64,000 bases of DNA from Geotalea sp. SG265 (lineage in GTDB: Bacteria; Desulfobacterota; Desulfuromonadia; Geobacterales; Geobacteraceae): assembly GCF_022808985.1 (NCBI RefSeq), contig NZ_JAKZFT010000010.1, positions 62,001 through 126,000 on the forward strand. Direction: 5' to 3'. The translations under genes were made by a program, and so were the position numbers. The notes beneath the pieces are model-generated. The model was not told where the DNA came from and made no database searches. It saw nothing but the letters and a program-made list of their open reading frames with translations. This document shows positions 53,488 through 62,446 of the stretch, in pieces (position 1 is the first letter of the stretch; each line of letters starts with the position of its first letter).

Positions 53488-54861
53488 ATGCAGTTATCGT
53501 GGATTCATGATGCAAGAAAGCGGTTTGACAAGGTTTTCCCTGCCGAGTCCCTGCGTAAGAGGTTTACGGTGGGAGTTTCATGGGTCATGTCGGGTTCGTT
53601 GTTCAGGCAGGCAGCAAGTTTTTTGGCGGGCATCTATGTCGCCCGCATTCTTGGTGTGGCAGACTTCGGCAAATTGGCCATCATCCAAAGCACGGTGCTG
53701 ATGGTTTCCAACTTCGGCCAGGCCGGAATCGGTCTTTCCACCACAAAATATGTGGCCAGTACCCGATCAACAGATCCAGAACGGGCAGGCCGAATCATTG
53801 GCTTTTCGTTGACGTTTGCCTGCGTTTCTTCCCTCTTGGCAGGCGCCATCCTGGTCATTTTGTCAGCGCCCATCTCTGAAAAGCTCTTACCGGGGGGGGA
53901 CCTTTCGATGCAATTGGGGATTGCCAGCGGCTGGATCATGTTCGAGATTGTCAGTCTGCTTCAGCTGAGGATGCTGGCCGGACTTGAATCATTTCGCGGA
54001 AGTGCCCATGTCACCCTCTACCAAGGGATACTGCTGCTGCCGGTCGTAGTCGCAGGCGGATTTTGGGGGGGATTGAACGGAACTATCGTCGCCTATTCCC
54101 TGGTGAGCCTGCTGGGATGTGTTGCCGGTCAAATAATCCTGTGGAGGGAGTGCCGGCGCCTGCATATAAGAATTGCATTCCGGCGGCTATGGGAGGAACG
54201 ATGCATCCTGCGAATGTCAACCATGGTCTGGCTCAGCGCCATCGCCTTGAACGTCACCAACTGGCTGGTCGGGATCCTGCTTGCACGCCAACCGGGCGGC
54301 GTTACGGAATTTGCCCTCTTCAATGCCGCCAGCCGCTTTCAAAACGTGCTGGTATTTCTGCCGACCAGGGTTTTTCACGTCTCCGTGCCTGTTCTGGCCA
54401 ATCTCCAGGCTGAAGGGAGCCGGCGCCGCTTTGCCAGGGTACTTCTTTGTGCAGGTGGAATTACCATGGGAGTGACTGTAACTGGTGCATTACTATTCAT
54501 GCTCTTTTCAGACCAGCTGATGTCGTGGTACGGGAAGGATTTTGCCCAAGGGGGGAAGGTACTGGGGATGGTCGCCGTTTTATGCATTGTCAGCTCTCTC
54601 TGGACTATTGCCACTGCCGGATTATGGGCGGCAGAACAATCCCGGCAGATGCTTTTCCTGGACATCTTCCGCGGCTTTCTCCTGATAAGCTTGTGTTTGG
54701 CCGGGCCGGTCGCCACCGCTCAAGGATTGGCACTTGCCCATGTCATCAGTTATGGCGCTGGTGTCATTCTCCTGCTCCTTGTCCTGTACCGTTACCTGCG
54801 CCAGCCATGGCCTGCAAGAGAAGTTGTATCCCGAAAAGAGCAGCAGGAGGTGGCATCATGA
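53488..54861 (+). CDS. Wzx-type polysaccharide flippase
   Basis: 457 residues, about 12 to 14 membrane helices of the MATE/MOP flippase type. The N-terminal MSGSLFRQAASFLAGIYVARILGVADFGKLAIIQST motif is the family hallmark. Moves lipid-linked repeat units to the periplasmic face. Good GGGAGG site; its stop overlaps the start of the next gene. Confidence 0.9.
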   Translation: MQLSWIHDARKRFDKVFPAESLRKRFTVGVSWVMSGSLFRQAASFLAGIYVARILGVADFGKLAIIQSTVLMVSNFGQAGIGLSTTKYVASTRSTDPERAGRIIGFSLTFACVSSLLAGAILVILSAPISEKLLPGGDLSMQLGIASGWIMFEIVSLLQLRMLAGLESFRGSAHVTLYQGILLLPVVVAGGFWGGLNGTIVAYSLVSLLGCVAGQIILWRECRRLHIRIAFRRLWEERCILRMSTMVWLSAIALNVTNWLVGILLARQPGGVTEFALFNAASRFQNVLVFLPTRVFHVSVPVLANLQAEGSRRRFARVLLCAGGITMGVTVTGALLFMLFSDQLMSWYGKDFAQGGKVLGMVAVLCIVSSLWTIATAGLWAAEQSRQMLFLDIFRGFLLISLCLAGPVATAQGLALAHVISYGAGVILLLLVLYRYLRQPWPAREVVSRKEQQEVAS

Positions 54862-56228
54862 TGGCTACTGTGGTAGGTCGCAATCACGACTCAATGGACC
54901 GGAGCAACGGCTCTTGCAAAGTGACGGCAGGTCTGGCTGTTGTGGGTCTGGTTGCATCCTGGCTGGCTTGGATACTCCTGGCTCAGTCCATCGGTGATAC
55001 TGCTGAAGAAGGACTTACCGATCCTCAGGGCAAGCCATTCATTTATTATGTCTTGCACGGCCTCGGCATTCTGGCGACCACCTCTGCCGGTGCCGTAGCG
55101 GCAATAACGGGAGAATTTCACAGGCTGAGCCGATCTGGCCGGCTGTGCTTCTGGCTGCTGGTCGGTACTGCTTTCACCTGGGCTGCAATTACCTATGGTC
55201 CGGCAGATTATGGTTCGTACAAGGCATTGGGTGCAACCGGCCCTTTTGTATGGCTTAGCTGCATAGCCTTTTTTGCGGGCATGAACAGGAATGCGTGGCA
55301 GATACTGGAGCCGGTAATCCGTTGCATTGCATACCTGACGGCGGTGCTGGCACTGTACGCCATCGTCAAGGACCACAGGGTAGTCACCGAGAGATGGTTT
55401 TCAGCACCTGTCTATTACATGGTGCTTCTCATGTGGTTTGGGGGATGGACGTTTCTCAGCTCCTGGAAGAGTCGGTCCTGGCGGCTGTTGCTGGGTTGTT
55501 TCCCTTTCGTCGTTTTCGTAATGACTACCATTATTACTCAGACTCGTTCCTGGTTCCTGATGTCGATCCTTCTCCTGCTCGGCTTCCTCTTAGTTTCCCG
55601 ATGCTCGCGCCACCAACAGGTCCGATCAAGGCCCAAGATGCTGGCAGTGTTCTGCCTCTTGGCGCTTCTGTTCATGATGGCGGGGTTCGTGCTGAAGGAC
55701 AACCTTTCTCAGTCCATTACCGCCTTCGAAGAACGCGCTTTAAACGATACCCGCTCCGGGCAGTACGCAGAGTTCTTTTCCCAGGTGCCGGTCTCGGATC
55801 TGGTTATCGGCAGGGGGCCCAATGGCAGCTGGGATTGGGACGGAAAGGACTATCAGTTCTTCGACAATGCATTGCTCTGGACGGCATTTATTGGTGGCCT
55901 GCCAACCTTGGTTTCTTATCTGGTGCTGATTGTTTTTCCCGGATTCAAGGCCTTGAAGGGAGGAGCGACAGGTGATGACGGGGCAACCGCTGTTCTCGTC
56001 GTCTTGTGGGGGCTGGCCTGTACCGGATTCAGCACCTACACCAATCCTTCCCTTACAAGCTATTCATACCTCATCTGTCTTCTGGCCGGCCGTTGCGCAG
56101 GATTTTGGGCAGAGAGAGGTGCCGTTTCAGTGGCAACGGCAGAGATCCGTTCATGCTGGCCAACAGCCGTGCCGCAAAAGCAACGAACCGCTGCTTGTCA
56201 CGTTTCCCCCAATGGAGGCGAGGCATGA
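54858..56228 (+). CDS. Wzy/O-antigen ligase-like membrane polymerase
   Basis: 456 residues, around 10 membrane helices and one large periplasmic loop (about 280-345: FVLKDNLSQSITAFEERALNDTRSGQYAEFFSQVPVSDLVIGRGPNGSWD), the layout of Wzy_C polymerases and WaaL ligases; ITQTRSWFL is the usual Arg motif before that loop. Start at 54858 with GGAGG spaced seven bases and a stop/start overlap with wzx. The last 40 residues are unlike a membrane protein and overlap the next gene at ATGA. Confidence 0.85.
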   Translation: MMATVVGRNHDSMDRSNGSCKVTAGLAVVGLVASWLAWILLAQSIGDTAEEGLTDPQGKPFIYYVLHGLGILATTSAGAVAAITGEFHRLSRSGRLCFWLLVGTAFTWAAITYGPADYGSYKALGATGPFVWLSCIAFFAGMNRNAWQILEPVIRCIAYLTAVLALYAIVKDHRVVTERWFSAPVYYMVLLMWFGGWTFLSSWKSRSWRLLLGCFPFVVFVMTTIITQTRSWFLMSILLLLGFLLVSRCSRHQQVRSRPKMLAVFCLLALLFMMAGFVLKDNLSQSITAFEERALNDTRSGQYAEFFSQVPVSDLVIGRGPNGSWDWDGKDYQFFDNALLWTAFIGGLPTLVSYLVLIVFPGFKALKGGATGDDGATAVLVVLWGLACTGFSTYTNPSLTSYSYLICLLAGRCAGFWAERGAVSVATAEIRSCWPTAVPQKQRTAACHVSPNGGEA

Positions 56229-57475
56229 CCCATAGCGAAGCTTCCCTTCACGGGCTTCGGCGACAATCCACCCATGTTATCTGCATCTGCCGGGGTATCG
56301 GCTTTCCCTTCGGAATGGCCCAGACGCAGCGGATTCGTATGATCGGCAAGGCGGCCACTTCACAGGGGCTGAAGTTCACCGTTTTTCACATTGGCGGAAG
56401 CCCTTCAGGGTTGAATCAACAAGTAACTGGAACTTTCGAGGGAATTGCCTACGATTATTTTCCTGCAACGCTGTCAAGACCTGCCAATCCAGTGCTGAGG
56501 AAGGCAACCTGTCTGTACGGAGTTCTGTGCATCATTAAGAGGCTGAGTCAGATAAGGTCGAAGGATAACCAGGTTTGTATATATGCATGGCTTGGCAGAG
56601 GAATGTTCGGCATTGCTTGCAAATCACTGCTGCGCCTGTTCCGCTTGCCTGTCGTCCAGGAGTATAACGAGTGGTGGCCTGGAAGACTTGAATGGGTAAA
56701 AGGTGTGGTCAATCTTGCCCTTACCCAGGGGACCCTTGCCATTTCCAGGACCATAGAGGACCGGCTGGAAGGGATCTGCTCAGGTTTTTCTATTTCCAAC
56801 AAGATAATGAGAGTGCCGGTACTTGCTGACGTCGACATTTTCGGTCATCCCCTTGACGGGGCTAAAAAAATGCCCGAGCAGCCTTATCTCCTGTGGTGCG
56901 GTAATGCCGATGCCTATATGCGGGACATACAGTTCATGCTCCAGGCGCTCAAGCTGGCCCTCGGCACGGGTGGCAGGTGCTCCCTGATATTGGCCGGCTC
57001 CAAATCCGATAATGCGGAAGAGGCGGTTAAACGCCATGTGGACAGTCTTGGCCTTCCCCGAGAAGCAGTCCGCATGACCGGCTATGTGGATGACAAGGAG
57101 CTCAGGCGGCTGATGGGGGCGGCGCAGGCCCTTCTTCTTCCCCTTTGGGATGATGACCGCTCCCGATGCAGGTTTCCAAACAAGCTGGGTGAATACCTTT
57201 CCAGCGAAAGACCGGTCATCACCTGTGGTATTGGTGACTTGGGCGAATTCCTTACTGATGGGTGCACCGCCCACCTCTGCCGCCCGGGAGATGCTTCCGA
57301 GTTTGCGGAACGTATACGGGCTGTTCTGGCCGATCCGGCAGAGGCCGGACGGATCGGCAAGAGGGGACGCGAGCAGGCCTTGCAATTCCTGGATTGGCGT
57401 AGCAGTGCTTTCAGAATTTCGCGGTATTTCACCACGATTTCTGCAGGCCGAAAATATTCTTCTCTGGAGACCTGA
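56225..57475 (+). CDS. Family 4-like glycosyltransferase
   Basis: 416 residues, GT-B fold. YLLWCGNADAYMRDIQFMLQALKLAL opens the nucleotide-sugar-binding half and RFPNKLGEYLSSERPVITCGIGDLGEF is the donor-binding motif with the Glu typical of GT4. Donor and acceptor are unknown. ATG overlaps the polymerase stop codon, showing coupling. Confidence 0.88.
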   Translation: MTHSEASLHGLRRQSTHVICICRGIGFPFGMAQTQRIRMIGKAATSQGLKFTVFHIGGSPSGLNQQVTGTFEGIAYDYFPATLSRPANPVLRKATCLYGVLCIIKRLSQIRSKDNQVCIYAWLGRGMFGIACKSLLRLFRLPVVQEYNEWWPGRLEWVKGVVNLALTQGTLAISRTIEDRLEGICSGFSISNKIMRVPVLADVDIFGHPLDGAKKMPEQPYLLWCGNADAYMRDIQFMLQALKLALGTGGRCSLILAGSKSDNAEEAVKRHVDSLGLPREAVRMTGYVDDKELRRLMGAAQALLLPLWDDDRSRCRFPNKLGEYLSSERPVITCGIGDLGEFLTDGCTAHLCRPGDASEFAERIRAVLADPAEAGRIGKRGREQALQFLDWRSSAFRISRYFTTISAGRKYSSLET

Positions 57476-57476
57476 T

Positions 57477-58613
57477 ATGGCGGAGATAGTGATCGGTGGC
57501 GATATATGCCCCATCAATCGCAACTTGCCCTATTTCGAAGCGGGAGATGCTGCTGCTCTGTTCAACGATCTGCTTGTGGAATTCCAACGGGCGGATCTTT
57601 CCATTGTCAACCTGGAATGTCCGCTGATAGACAAAGAAACTCCGATCCGCAAGTCCGGACCAGTTCTGGGAGCAGGGCGATCTGTTGTCCAGGCACTGCG
57701 AAACGCCCACATACACATTGCCAACCTGGCCAACAATCACATTCTCGATCATGGCTTCGAAGGATATCAAAGCACGGTATCCGCCTGTAAAGATGCCTCC
57801 ATTGCCATCGTTGGCGGTGGGGAAAATCTTCAGCAAGCACGGGAGATGCTGATCAGAGAGGTAGGCGGAGTACGACTCGGCATTTTGGCCTATGCGGAAA
57901 GGGAATTTTCCATTGCCCGGGCGCATTTACCAGGGGCTAACCCGCTGGATCTTGCTGCATTCCGTAGAGCGATCCGACACTACAAGGGACAATATGACTA
58001 CCTGATCGTCCTTCTCCATGGCGGCATTGAACATTATTCATATCCAAGCCCGCGGCTGCGGGATACGTGCCGGTTTATGATAGAAGAGGGTGCCGGTGCC
58101 GTAATCTGCCAGCATTCCCATTGTCCCGGCTGCTATGAAAACTACGAAAACGGTCATATCGTCTATGGTCAGGGTAATCTGCTGTTTGACCGCTTTCCGT
58201 ACCGCGGCGAGCCTTTTTATCAGGGCTTCCTGGTCAGGCTGAAGGTCATGGCCGAGCCGACTTCGACCATTTTGTTTATTCCGTACCGCCAGTCAGATGT
58301 CCAGCCTGGAGCACGCAAGATGGAACCGGGAGCGGCACTGCAATTCATGAAGGAATTCAATGAGCGGTCTGGAAAGATAGCCTCTCAGGATTTCGTGGAA
58401 GCGCAATGGGAGGAGCTGTGCAGGAAGAAAAAAAATGAATACTTCAGTGCACTGCGCGGCCACAGTCGGCCGCTCCGTTATCTGAACAGAAAGATGTCCT
58501 TTACCGACAATATTTACACCCCGCAGGGGCTGCTCTGCCTGCAGAACATGATCCGGTGCGAGTCGCACCGGGAAACCCTGGAAACGCTGTTGAACGGGAT
58601 GCTGAAAGGGTAG
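57477..58613 (+). CDS. CapA/PgsA-type metallophosphatase-fold protein
   Basis: 378 residues. IVIGGDICPINRN, SIVNLECPLID, IHIANLANNHILDHG and LHGGIEHYSYPSPRLRDTCRFMIEEGAGAVICQHSHCPGCYE are the metal-binding motifs of the CapA family, which in Bacillus takes part in poly-gamma-glutamate synthesis or export. No signal peptide. The presence of amide-forming ATP-grasp genes on both sides gives some support for a role with an amino-acid-substituted polymer. Confidence 0.88.
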   Translation: MAEIVIGGDICPINRNLPYFEAGDAAALFNDLLVEFQRADLSIVNLECPLIDKETPIRKSGPVLGAGRSVVQALRNAHIHIANLANNHILDHGFEGYQSTVSACKDASIAIVGGGENLQQAREMLIREVGGVRLGILAYAEREFSIARAHLPGANPLDLAAFRRAIRHYKGQYDYLIVLLHGGIEHYSYPSPRLRDTCRFMIEEGAGAVICQHSHCPGCYENYENGHIVYGQGNLLFDRFPYRGEPFYQGFLVRLKVMAEPTSTILFIPYRQSDVQPGARKMEPGAALQFMKEFNERSGKIASQDFVEAQWEELCRKKKNEYFSALRGHSRPLRYLNRKMSFTDNIYTPQGLLCLQNMIRCESHRETLETLLNGMLKG

Positions 58614-58621
58614 AGGTGCAA

Positions 58622-59764
58622 ATGAGACGCTTACTGAAACGCTATTCCTTGTACATGAAGCAAAGAGACTTGTTTCCGGGGCTGAGGCAAGCAGTTCAGA
58701 GACATTTCAATCTCATCGAGCTGCGCACCGCCCATTGGGCTGCGAAGAATCCGTATGACGAAAGATTCGACGTTTCCGAATATGTCTCTCCCTATCCATT
58801 CACTTTTGGCATTGTCAAAGAGTTCTGGCACAACCACCGATTCTATATCCGCGCCTGCCGCGAATTGAAGGTTTCTTACCGGGTGCTGGACCTGACTAGG
58901 CCTGACTGGCTTGAAACAGTTACGCAGTCGGCGTGCGATGCATTTCTCGTTGTTCCTTCGGTAAATTTCAGCTTCTGGAAACAGATGTACGACGAACGCA
59001 TCCGCGTGCTCGTCGAAGTGCTGGGGAAAAGGGTTTTCCCGTCATACGAAGCCATGTGGATGTGGGAAAGCAAACGACGGATGCACTATTGGCTCAAGGC
59101 TAACGGGATACCTCACCCTGAAACGTGGATTTTCTATGACCGGAAGGAGGCGCTTGGTTTTGCCGATACGGCGCCTCTCCCTCTCGTCTTCAAAAGCGAT
59201 ATGGGATCGGGAGCATCGGGAGTGATTATTTTCCGTGACCGGGGTCGTCTTCGCCGGCACATCAATATCTGTTTCCGCAAAGGGTTCACCAACTACCGTC
59301 GGGGGCCCACAGACCGAGAGACAGGCACCATTTTTCTGCAGGAGTATTTGCCCGATGCACGCGAATGGCGGGTTGTCAGGATAGGGGCATCATACTTCGC
59401 CTTTGAGAAAATGAAGGCGGGGGAATTCCACAGTGGCTCGCACTTGAGGTCTTTTGCACGGCCATCCTCTGTGCTGCTTTCCTTCGCGAGAGGCGTTTTC
59501 GACACGGGAGACTTTTCCAGCATGAGTCTCGATATTTTCGTCACCAGGGACGGCAGGTATCTGGTGAACGAATTGCAAACTTACTTCGGCATCCAGGACA
59601 ACCACGAAATGTGCGTTGTCGACGGCGTCCCGGGCAGGATGGTCCACGACCCCCAACACGGCACCTGGGCGTTCCAGGCAGGCAGTTTCTGTGACAATTA
59701 TCTCTACAATCAGCGCCTGTCCTGCTTCATCGAACAGTTGCAATGGGGAGATCAAGGCACATAA
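58622..59764 (+). CDS. ATP-grasp ligase-like protein, second in the locus
   Basis: 380 residues. ATP-grasp core: WESKRRMHYWLKANGIPHPETWIFYD, LPLVFKSDMGSGASGVIIF (nucleotide-binding Lys and glycine loop), IFLQEYLPDAREWRVVRIG and a C-terminal SMSLDIFVTRDGRYLVNELQTYFG (metal-binding Asp/Asn/Glu). Similar in layout to RimK/MurE-like cytoplasmic ligases acting in polysaccharide decoration. Start at 58622 has a GAGGTG site. Only weakly like the first ATP-grasp protein, so probably not a recent duplicate. Confidence 0.86.
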   Translation: MRRLLKRYSLYMKQRDLFPGLRQAVQRHFNLIELRTAHWAAKNPYDERFDVSEYVSPYPFTFGIVKEFWHNHRFYIRACRELKVSYRVLDLTRPDWLETVTQSACDAFLVVPSVNFSFWKQMYDERIRVLVEVLGKRVFPSYEAMWMWESKRRMHYWLKANGIPHPETWIFYDRKEALGFADTAPLPLVFKSDMGSGASGVIIFRDRGRLRRHINICFRKGFTNYRRGPTDRETGTIFLQEYLPDAREWRVVRIGASYFAFEKMKAGEFHSGSHLRSFARPSSVLLSFARGVFDTGDFSSMSLDIFVTRDGRYLVNELQTYFGIQDNHEMCVVDGVPGRMVHDPQHGTWAFQAGSFCDNYLYNQRLSCFIEQLQWGDQGT

Positions 59765-59790
59765 TCCTTCGGCAGTCTGGAGGGGGAAAG

Positions 59791-60783
59791 ATGAAAGTTC
59801 TTCAAATAGTGGGGGGATTGCCCAGCCAAACCAATCCCTCGTTCCAACCCTTCGTAGCCAGCCAGATCCGATCTCTTGTCAATGCAGGGTTGGATGTGGA
59901 TATTCTTGATCTATCCACCATTGCCAGGCGCGGTTTGAAAAAATACCTGAGCGGTGCTGTCGAATTAAGGAGGCGCATTGCCTCCGCGAACTACGATGTC
60001 ATCCATGCCCATTATTCCTATTGCGGGTGGGTTGCCAGGTGCCAGCGTCAGCATCCGGTGGTGGTTTCCTTGATGGGAAGCGACCTTTTGGGAACCCCTG
60101 ACATGGAAGGGAAGATGAAGGTCAGGGGACAGGTGGATACGAATATAGCGCGGCTGCTGACGCAGTGGGTGGACCATGTTATTGTCAAGTCAGATGAAAT
60201 GGCACAGCATCTTCCACCGAGGGTGAAGGTTTCCGTCCTGCCCAATGGAGTAGATTTCGAAAGGTTCAAGCCCATGGACAAAACCCTTGCCCGTGCGCGT
60301 TTCAATCTGTCAATGGATGAGAAAATCGTTCTTTTCGCGGCAGATCCGCACAACTCCCGAAAAAACTATCGTCTTGCAAATGGAACGGTGGAGATGCTGC
60401 AGGATAGATTCAGACAGCCGTGCCGCCTATGGGCTTTCTACAAACAAAACCAGGAGGAACTCCCATATGCCATGAATGCTGCAGACCTGTTGCTGATGAC
60501 CTCATATTGGGAGGGGTCGCCTAATATAGTCAAGGAAGCCATGGCTTGCAATCTGCCGGTCGTATCGGTCAAGGTGGGCGATGTGCCGAGGGTTTTAGCG
60601 GGCGCTTCTAACTGTCATCTGGCCGGATACGACGCTTTGGAGCTGGCTTCCAGAGCCGCGGTCGTTCTGAGAACAGGCGGACGCAGCGATGGTCGCGATC
60701 ACATCCAGCACCTGAGCCTGGAAAAAGTGGCACGGCAGATTATCGACATCTATCAGCAGGAGTTGAGGGATTTCAATGGCTGA
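59791..60783 (+). CDS. Family 4 glycosyltransferase
   Basis: 330 residues, GT-B. MKVLQIVGGLPSQTNPSFQPFVASQIRSLVNAG start; SLMGSDLLGTPD, VLPNGVDFERFKP and DLLLMTSYWEGSPNIVKEAMACNLPVVSVKVGDVP are diagnostic for GT4, including the EGSPNxxKEA donor motif. Last gene of the plus-strand polysaccharide series; a bidirectional terminator follows. Confidence 0.92.
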   Translation: MKVLQIVGGLPSQTNPSFQPFVASQIRSLVNAGLDVDILDLSTIARRGLKKYLSGAVELRRRIASANYDVIHAHYSYCGWVARCQRQHPVVVSLMGSDLLGTPDMEGKMKVRGQVDTNIARLLTQWVDHVIVKSDEMAQHLPPRVKVSVLPNGVDFERFKPMDKTLARARFNLSMDEKIVLFAADPHNSRKNYRLANGTVEMLQDRFRQPCRLWAFYKQNQEELPYAMNAADLLLMTSYWEGSPNIVKEAMACNLPVVSVKVGDVPRVLAGASNCHLAGYDALELASRAAVVLRTGGRSDGRDHIQHLSLEKVARQIIDIYQQELRDFNG

Positions 60784-60801
60784 GGAAATGGGCTGTTGTG
60801 T

Positions 60802-60838
60802 AAACAAAAAAGTCCCCGCAGGTAGCGGGGACTTTTTT
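60802..60838. terminator. Bidirectional terminator ending the exopolysaccharide operon
   Basis: AAAAAA-GTCCCCGC-AGGTA-GCGGGGAC-TTTTTT: perfect 8-bp GC-rich stem with A/T runs on both sides, serving the glycosyltransferase (plus) and the beta-helix gene (minus). Confidence 0.92.
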
Positions 60839-60864
60839 GCAGGAGGTCTGTCGCCAGTAGCAGT

Positions 60865-62367
60865 TTAGTCGGAGACCAGGGTGAGGACGGGAGGCTTCAA
60901 GATTTTGGGAATCAGTGCCCCCATTGGTCCGCCAGTGCTCGAAGCCGAAAAGGCAGGCGAATTGGTCGTAATGCGGTAGCCATCGTCGGGTGTCCAGAAG
61001 ACGCCATCTGAACCTGCAGGATTGGCAGCATTGACATAGAGAGGATCACCGGAGATGTTGCCATTGTTGTTGGTTTGATTGGCGATGGATGAGTAATTTC
61101 CCGATGTATTACCGTATACGTCGTTATCGGCAACGGTTTGTGCTGTGATGTCGGTGCTGATCTTGACGCCGTAGGCCTTATTGGTGGAGACGATATTGTT
61201 GGTCACTGTGAGGCCGGAAATGGCACCACCAGTACTGGCAACAGTTATACCGTTGCCGGTATTGCTTGCGATCGTGTTATGGTCGATGACGGTATTGCTA
61301 ATCGGTTTCGAAGTGCTGCTTGTGCTGATAGAGATACCGGTGCCGCCATTCTTGAAGATGAGGTTATTCCTGATGGTCGCACCGGAATATCCGTTGCCCC
61401 AGTAAGTGTTAAGCGTAATCCCTGTATCGGCCATTCCATAAATGACGTTGTTGATGATTCGTGCAGGAGAGTGGGAGCTGATACCGTCTGCGCCAGAACC
61501 TGAGCCGTTGGCACAGACATTTCCTTGTACCACCACGTTGGAAAGGCCGTCCTTCATGTCAATGCAGTCCCCCTGGCCACCATTGATACCCGTATTGTAA
61601 ATGTTATTGCCCTGGAGAGTCACATAGGAGTGGGCAGGCAAGCCGGTATCCGATGAGCCACCGATGTAAATGCCTTCTCCGGTAGAATCATGAATAGTGT
61701 TGTTGCGGAAGGTAATGTCGGTACACCCCCCATTCTGCCTGGTATCTGTCGGATCCGGCCGGTGGGCATAATCGAAAAAGGCAACGGACGTGGCGGCCGA
61801 GAGATCATTTTTCTCGAAAAGAACGTGGTCACCACCCCAGTAATACAAAGCCTGGGATTGACCGGTGGTCTTGCATTTAAATCCTCTGACAGTGACGTAG
61901 TTCTTCTTGGAGGGTCCAAAGCCAGCCTCTATGGAGTAGGAAGAGGTCGTGATGCTGAAACGGCTGGGCCCGCTGTAATCTGACCATGATGGACTTGCCG
62001 GATTGGTGTCGTATTTGGACATGCCGTCCAGGGTCAGGCGATTGGTGGAGGTGTCCGTTCTGGCGATGGAAATTCTGACGGAAGAAGGCATATCCACATC
62101 GGAGGTTGCTTTTCGCGCTGAGAAATAGACGGTAACGTCTGAAGTGGCAAGGGCCTTATTGATTGTTGCCCATGCAGCGGTTGCCGATCCATCGAGCTTC
62201 TGCCACGGAGCGGCAGCCGATCCGTTGCCGGTGCCGGTAACGGCCGGATCCACATAGAATTCTGCAGCACTTGCCAGCGCGGGTAATGCAAGCGTAAACA
62301 GAGCAGCCAGAAAAAGGCCTGGCTTGACCTTCATTTTATGAATTACTGTTTTCAGGATGTTCTTCAT
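60865..62367 (-). CDS. Secreted right-handed parallel beta-helix protein
   Basis: 500 residues. Signal peptide (GLFLAALFTLALPALASA), then beta-helix repeats of the pectate lyase/NosD kind throughout (VTLQGNNIYNTG, ATIRNNLIFKNGGTGISIS, TVIDHNTIASNTGNGITVA, LTVTNNIVSTNKAYGVKIS). Such proteins bind or cut polysaccharides; a lyase or depolymerase for the local polymer is plausible. No catalytic triad could be assigned. GAGGAG site before the ATG. Confidence 0.87.
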   Translation of the reverse strand: MKNILKTVIHKMKVKPGLFLAALFTLALPALASAAEFYVDPAVTGTGNGSAAAPWQKLDGSATAAWATINKALATSDVTVYFSARKATSDVDMPSSVRISIARTDTSTNRLTLDGMSKYDTNPASPSWSDYSGPSRFSITTSSYSIEAGFGPSKKNYVTVRGFKCKTTGQSQALYYWGGDHVLFEKNDLSAATSVAFFDYAHRPDPTDTRQNGGCTDITFRNNTIHDSTGEGIYIGGSSDTGLPAHSYVTLQGNNIYNTGINGGQGDCIDMKDGLSNVVVQGNVCANGSGSGADGISSHSPARIINNVIYGMADTGITLNTYWGNGYSGATIRNNLIFKNGGTGISISTSSTSKPISNTVIDHNTIASNTGNGITVASTGGAISGLTVTNNIVSTNKAYGVKISTDITAQTVADNDVYGNTSGNYSSIANQTNNNGNISGDPLYVNAANPAGSDGVFWTPDDGYRITTNSPAFSASSTGGPMGALIPKILKPPVLTLVSD

Positions 62368-62446
62368 CTTTTATAACTCCTCTTGACTTATTAAATACAG
62401 TTCTCTGAGGTCCGGGCATTTTGCCGAACCTGCCGTTAGGACGGAT

